Shown here piece after piece: positions 63,074 to 64,000 of a DNA stretch of 64,000 nucleotides (position 1 is its first letter; each line of letters opens with the position of its first letter). The translations under genes and the position numbers were made by a program. Location: contig NZ_CP108080.1 of NCBI RefSeq assembly GCF_036181745.1, positions 6,079,501-6,143,500 on the forward strand, in the 5' to 3' direction. The stretch comes from Streptomyces sp. NBC_00259. Its GTDB lineage: Bacteria; Actinomycetota; Actinomycetes; Streptomycetales; Streptomycetaceae. The notes beneath the pieces were generated by a model that was given only the letters and a program-made list of their open reading frames with translations, had not been told where the DNA came from and did not search any database.

Positions 63074-64000
63074 ATGCGCACCCGTCACGTCTACCACGCC
63101 GTCGACTCGCACACCGAAGGCATGCCGACCCGCGTCATCACCGGCGGCGTCGGCGTCATCCCGGGCGCCACCATGGCCGAACGCCGGCTGCACTTCATCG
63201 AGCACCTCGACCCCGTCCGCACCCTGCTGATGTACGAGCCGCGCGGCCACTCCGCCATGAGCGGGGCGATCCTCCAGCCGCCCACCCGTCCGGACGCCGA
63301 CTACGGGGTCCTGTACATCGAGGTGTCCGGACTGCTGCCCATGTGCGGTCACGGCACCATCGGCGTCGCCACCGTCCTCGTCGAGACCGGCATGGTGCCC
63401 GTCACCGAACCGGTCACCACCGTCCGCCTCGACACCCCGGCAGGCCTCGTCGGCGTTGACGTCCGGGTCGAGGACGGCGCGGCCACCTCCGTCACGCTCA
63501 CCAACGTGCCCTCCTTCTGCCTCGGGCTCGACCGCAAGGTCGACGTACCCGGACACGGCACGGTCACCTATGACATGGCATACGGCGGCAACTTCTACGC
63601 CTTCGTCTCCCTGGACGCCCTCGGCCTGCCCTTCGACCGCGAACGCAAGGACGACCTGCTCGCCGCCGGACTGGCCATCATGGACGCCATCAACGCCACC
63701 GACCGGCCCGTCCACCCCGAGAACCCCGCCATCGACGGCGTCAAGCACGTCTACCTCACCGCCCCCGGCTCGGACGCCACAAGATCCCGGCACGCCATGG
63801 CCATTCACCCCGGCTGGTTCGACCGCTCACCGTGCGGCACCGGCACCAGCGCCAGGATGGCCCAGCTCCACGCACGCGGAGAACTCCCCGTCGGCCGGGA
63901 CTTCGTCAACGAGTCCTTCATCGGCACGGAGTTCACCGGCCGCATCGTCGGGGAGACCACCGTGGGCGGACTGCCCGCCGTCATCCCCACCGTCACGGGC
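63074..64000 (+). CDS. 4-Hydroxyproline 2-epimerase (proline racemase family), 3' end outside window
   Basis: 309 codons visible from ATG 63074, open to the window end. Both catalytic cysteines are present, Cys91 in MCGHGTIG and Cys254 in SPCGTGTSA, so this is a racemase/epimerase rather than the Cys-to-Thr dehydratase branch. It would convert trans-4-hydroxy-L-proline to cis-4-hydroxy-D-proline for the dehydrogenase. It begins 35 bp after the deaminase gene. Confidence 0.9.
   Translation, partial: MRTRHVYHAVDSHTEGMPTRVITGGVGVIPGATMAERRLHFIEHLDPVRTLLMYEPRGHSAMSGAILQPPTRPDADYGVLYIEVSGLLPMCGHGTIGVATVLVETGMVPVTEPVTTVRLDTPAGLVGVDVRVEDGAATSVTLTNVPSFCLGLDRKVDVPGHGTVTYDMAYGGNFYAFVSLDALGLPFDRERKDDLLAAGLAIMDAINATDRPVHPENPAIDGVKHVYLTAPGSDATRSRHAMAIHPGWFDRSPCGTGTSARMAQLHARGELPVGRDFVNESFIGTEFTGRIVGETTVGGLPAVIPTVTG

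Noticed and set aside
63074..64000. Trans-3-hydroxyproline dehydratase
   Set aside because: Both catalytic cysteines are present; the dehydratase branch has Thr at the second one.

Overview
The window is about 72% GC with dense, mostly ATG/GTG-started genes, many 4-bp ATGA/GTGA overlaps, sporadic leaderless starts and hairpin terminators without T-tracts. These traits and the gene content (Pls-like membrane synthase, SepF paralogue, SpoIIE-type phosphatases, DyP-encapsulin pair, PaaX-controlled CoA catabolism) point to Streptomyces or a close actinomycete. No plasmid, phage, IS, CRISPR or tRNA signature was found.

Layout. (1) 1-10.4 kb: right end of a biosynthetic locus. It holds a PKS module ending in DH-KR-ACP and fused to an alpha-oxoamine synthase (AOS), a 102-aa protein of unknown family, a histone-deacetylase-superfamily amidohydrolase, a type II thioesterase, an MFS exporter, a phosphopantetheinyl transferase, two paralogous VOC proteins and a TetR regulator. 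The AOS predicts decarboxylative release of the polyketide as an alpha-amino ketone; I do not recognise the whole set as a described pathway. (2) 10.6-17.8 kb: DyP peroxidase and its encapsulin shell, membrane proteins, a carrier/hexapeptide membrane protein lacking an adenylation domain, a nitrobindin and a DUF899 protein. (3) 18.4-20.9 kb: two decayed genes (an internally deleted aldehyde dehydrogenase and a frameshifted EamA transporter) beside a TetR gene with two visible operators. (4) 20.9-26.1 kb: two large PAS-GAF-SpoIIE phosphatases and a membrane protein. (5) 26.2-32.4 kb: a repeat-rich spacer, then kdpFABC, a strong hairpin and a kdpE-type regulator with no kdpD. (6) 32.5-42.7 kb: housekeeping and repair genes, including a SepF paralogue, an AAA ATPase, MazG-like NTPase, F420-type oxidoreductase, homocysteine methyltransferase, two envelope proteins and the Hen1-Pnkp RNA repair operon.

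(7) 42.8-46.8 kb: arginine deiminase, ornithine carbamoyltransferase and an amino-acid permease, preceded by a phased array of palindromes. (8) 47.5-54.8 kb: a CoA-dependent aerobic anthranilate (2-aminobenzoate) pathway: enoyl-CoA hydratase, 2-aminobenzoyl-CoA monooxygenase/reductase, CoA ligase, acyl-CoA dehydrogenase, Rid-family protein and a PaaX regulator. The two catabolic promoters facing right share a palindrome and -10 box at identical spacing. (9) 54.9-64.0 kb: a collagen-utilisation island. A secreted M9 collagenase and a divergent Xaa-Pro aminopeptidase sit next to a trans-4-hydroxyproline pathway (three-subunit D-hydroxyproline dehydrogenase, DapA-family deaminase, hydroxyproline epimerase running off the right edge), with related operator-like motifs at its promoters.

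The most interesting systems are the PKS-AOS/HDAC-like locus and the collagen-to-hydroxyproline island. The regulatory patterns (shared anthranilate promoters, arcA array, duplicated operator upstream of the second VOC gene) are direct sequence observations that computation could test quickly.
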